This document shows, in pieces, positions 5,059-6,187 of a stretch of DNA of 6,187 bases. This DNA is from Flammeovirgaceae bacterium (GTDB lineage: Bacteria; Bacteroidota; Bacteroidia; Cytophagales; Cyclobacteriaceae). The DNA lies in contig QIEB01000437.1 in the NCBI GenBank assembly GCA_003229495.1, positions 1 through 6,187 of the forward strand. The letters are read 5' to 3'. The notes beneath the pieces are model-generated. The model ran no database searches and was not told the DNA's origin. It saw nothing but the letters and a program-made list of their open reading frames with translations. The translations under genes and the position numbers were made by a program. Each line of letters starts with the position of its first letter. The first letter of the stretch is position 1.

Positions 5059-6187
5059 ATGACCTGGCAGCTAAGGGTTATCTTTACAATTTTGTGTTTT
5101 ACCCTTTTTTACTGCGCCAAACCTCATGTCGAGCTTGCTCCCATCGCCATTATCCCACAACCTCAAAAAGTAGTACCTGACAGTGGGTATTTTACTATTA
5201 CTGCCGAAACAGTCATTGCGGTAGAAAACCCGCAGCAGCAAGCAGTTGCCAACCATTTTGCGGATAAGTTTCTGAAAGCTTCTGGCTGGGCCCCTGAAGT
5301 CAAGGTGGCAACCCATTCGGCCCAGATGGAACTGCATTATTTAGATGAATTATCTGATGAAGGATACCTGCTAAAAGTTGATGCTGAAAAAGTACAAATA
5401 TCCGCCAGCACCGGCGCTGGATTTTTTTATGCGTTTCAAACTCTGATGCAATTGCTGCCTCCATCGTTTGTGACCAACCAACACAGGGATCAATGGACCA
5501 TCCCTGCAGTAAGCATAGAAGATGCTCCAGCCTTTGGTTGGAGGGGATTTTTGCTGGATGTTTCCCGGCATTTCTTTGACAAAGAACAAGTGAAGAAGGT
5601 TATTGATATGATGGCGGAGATCAAGATGAACCGTTTTCATTGGCACCTGACCGATGATCAGGGCTGGCGGGTAGAGATCAAAAAGTACCCAAAGTTAACT
5701 GAAATTGGCGCCTGGCGAGTGGACTACACCAACTATGACGAAACTGTCTCTGACTGGTGGGGCCGCCCCATACAACAACCAGGAGATAAGCTAACTTATG
5801 GCGGGTTTTACACCCAGGAAGATATTCGTGAAATTGTGGCCTTCGCCAGGCAACGTTTTATTGAAGTCATCCCTGAAATTGAGATGCCCGGTCATGCCCA
5901 GGCCACCATTGCTGCATACCCGGAGATCGGCTGTATCAATGCAGCTCCCTATGTGGCTACCGGCGGGGTAATTAAGAATAACACCTACAATCCAGGGAAA
6001 GAGGAAACTTTCTTGTTTGCAGAAAACATGCTTAACGAAATAATGGACCTATTTCCTTATGAGTATATACATATCGGCGGCGATGAATGTAATAAGGAGC
6101 AATGGAAGTTAGATCCTCACGCTCAGCGTCGTATGAGAGAAGAAGGCTTGAAAACCGAGGAAGATTTACAAAGTTATTTTATCAAAC
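5059..6187 (+). CDS. Beta-N-acetylhexosaminidase, glycoside hydrolase family 20, lipoprotein (3' end outside window)
   Basis: 376 residues are present and the frame is still open at the window end. An in-frame TGA at 5050-5052 makes ATG 5059 the only good start. It gives a lipoprotein-type signal peptide (MTWQLRVIFTILCFTLFYC, Cys19 as the lipid site, with a relaxed lipobox), so the enzyme is probably anchored in the outer membrane or periplasm. Residues about 28-155 (PIAIIPQPQKVVPDSG onward) form the GH20b-like N-terminal domain. The catalytic barrel begins with GWRGFLLDVSRHFF (substrate-binding Arg162, Asp167), then FHWHLTDDQGWR (193-204) and EIEMPGHAQA (273-282). The catalytic pair is in HIGGDE, Asp342-Glu343. 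Family knowledge: GH20 enzymes remove terminal GlcNAc/GalNAc from chitin oligosaccharides, glycans or peptidoglycan fragments by substrate-assisted catalysis. Specificity cannot be read here. Neighbouring genes give no polysaccharide-utilisation context. Confidence 0.96.
   Translation, partial: MTWQLRVIFTILCFTLFYCAKPHVELAPIAIIPQPQKVVPDSGYFTITAETVIAVENPQQQAVANHFADKFLKASGWAPEVKVATHSAQMELHYLDELSDEGYLLKVDAEKVQISASTGAGFFYAFQTLMQLLPPSFVTNQHRDQWTIPAVSIEDAPAFGWRGFLLDVSRHFFDKEQVKKVIDMMAEIKMNRFHWHLTDDQGWRVEIKKYPKLTEIGAWRVDYTNYDETVSDWWGRPIQQPGDKLTYGGFYTQEDIREIVAFARQRFIEVIPEIEMPGHAQATIAAYPEIGCINAAPYVATGGVIKNNTYNPGKEETFLFAENMLNEIMDLFPYEYIHIGGDECNKEQWKLDPHAQRRMREEGLKTEEDLQSYFIK

Noticed and set aside
5049..5180. 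ATG at 5049 just upstream of the GH20 gene
   Set aside because: It is in a different frame and stops after about 43 codons with no recognisable protein. The GH20 homology runs in the frame of the ATG at 5059.

Overview
The window looks like chromosomal DNA of a Bacteroidota bacterium, probably of the Cytophagales type (inference). The clues are a long fused PurL with the Bacteroidota-style ending PHIERAIFPWQW, signal peptides ending in SQ/AQ, A-rich start contexts without a clear Shine-Dalgarno, TAnnTTTG-like promoter elements, and a family 20 glycoside hydrolase lipoprotein. Coding density is ordinary and the genes are mostly unrelated single units.

Layout: (1) 1-1328 (+) is the C-terminal part of purL (de novo purine synthesis), whose last codons run into an 8-bp tandem repeat. 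(2) 1329-1585 is non-coding, with two hairpins and promoter-like boxes. (3) 1586-1658 (+) is tRNA-Gln(TTG), followed directly by a strong intrinsic terminator. (4) 1695-2013 has no convincing gene. (5) 2014-2686 (+) is an exported class I O-methyltransferase-like gene, broken by an exact 7-bp duplication (ATAGGCG x2). Removing one copy restores a full-length family member. (6) 2747-2929 (+) is a 60-residue AbrB/MazE-fold DNA-binding protein. A double palindrome (AACTATATAGTT) abuts its start codon. (7) 3066-3803 (+) is an exported protein of unknown function made of two similar alpha-beta barrel-like halves. (8) 3880-3934 is a second, nearly identical copy of the double palindrome, between convergent genes. 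(9) 3994-4962 (-) is a zinc-independent MDR-family NAD(P)H:quinone oxidoreductase-like enzyme. (10) 5059 to the window end (+) is a GH20 beta-N-acetylhexosaminidase lipoprotein, diverging from the oxidoreductase and running off the window.

No pathway links the neighbours. The most informative signals are regulatory or mutational: the duplicated double-palindrome element, which is probably an AbrB operator and may serve as a bidirectional terminator in its second position; the reversible-looking 7-bp duplication in the methyltransferase; and a recurring theme of 7-8 bp tandem repeats inside or at the ends of genes. I see no CRISPR array, transposase, phage gene or recognisable defence system, and nothing here amounts to a convincing new multi-gene system.
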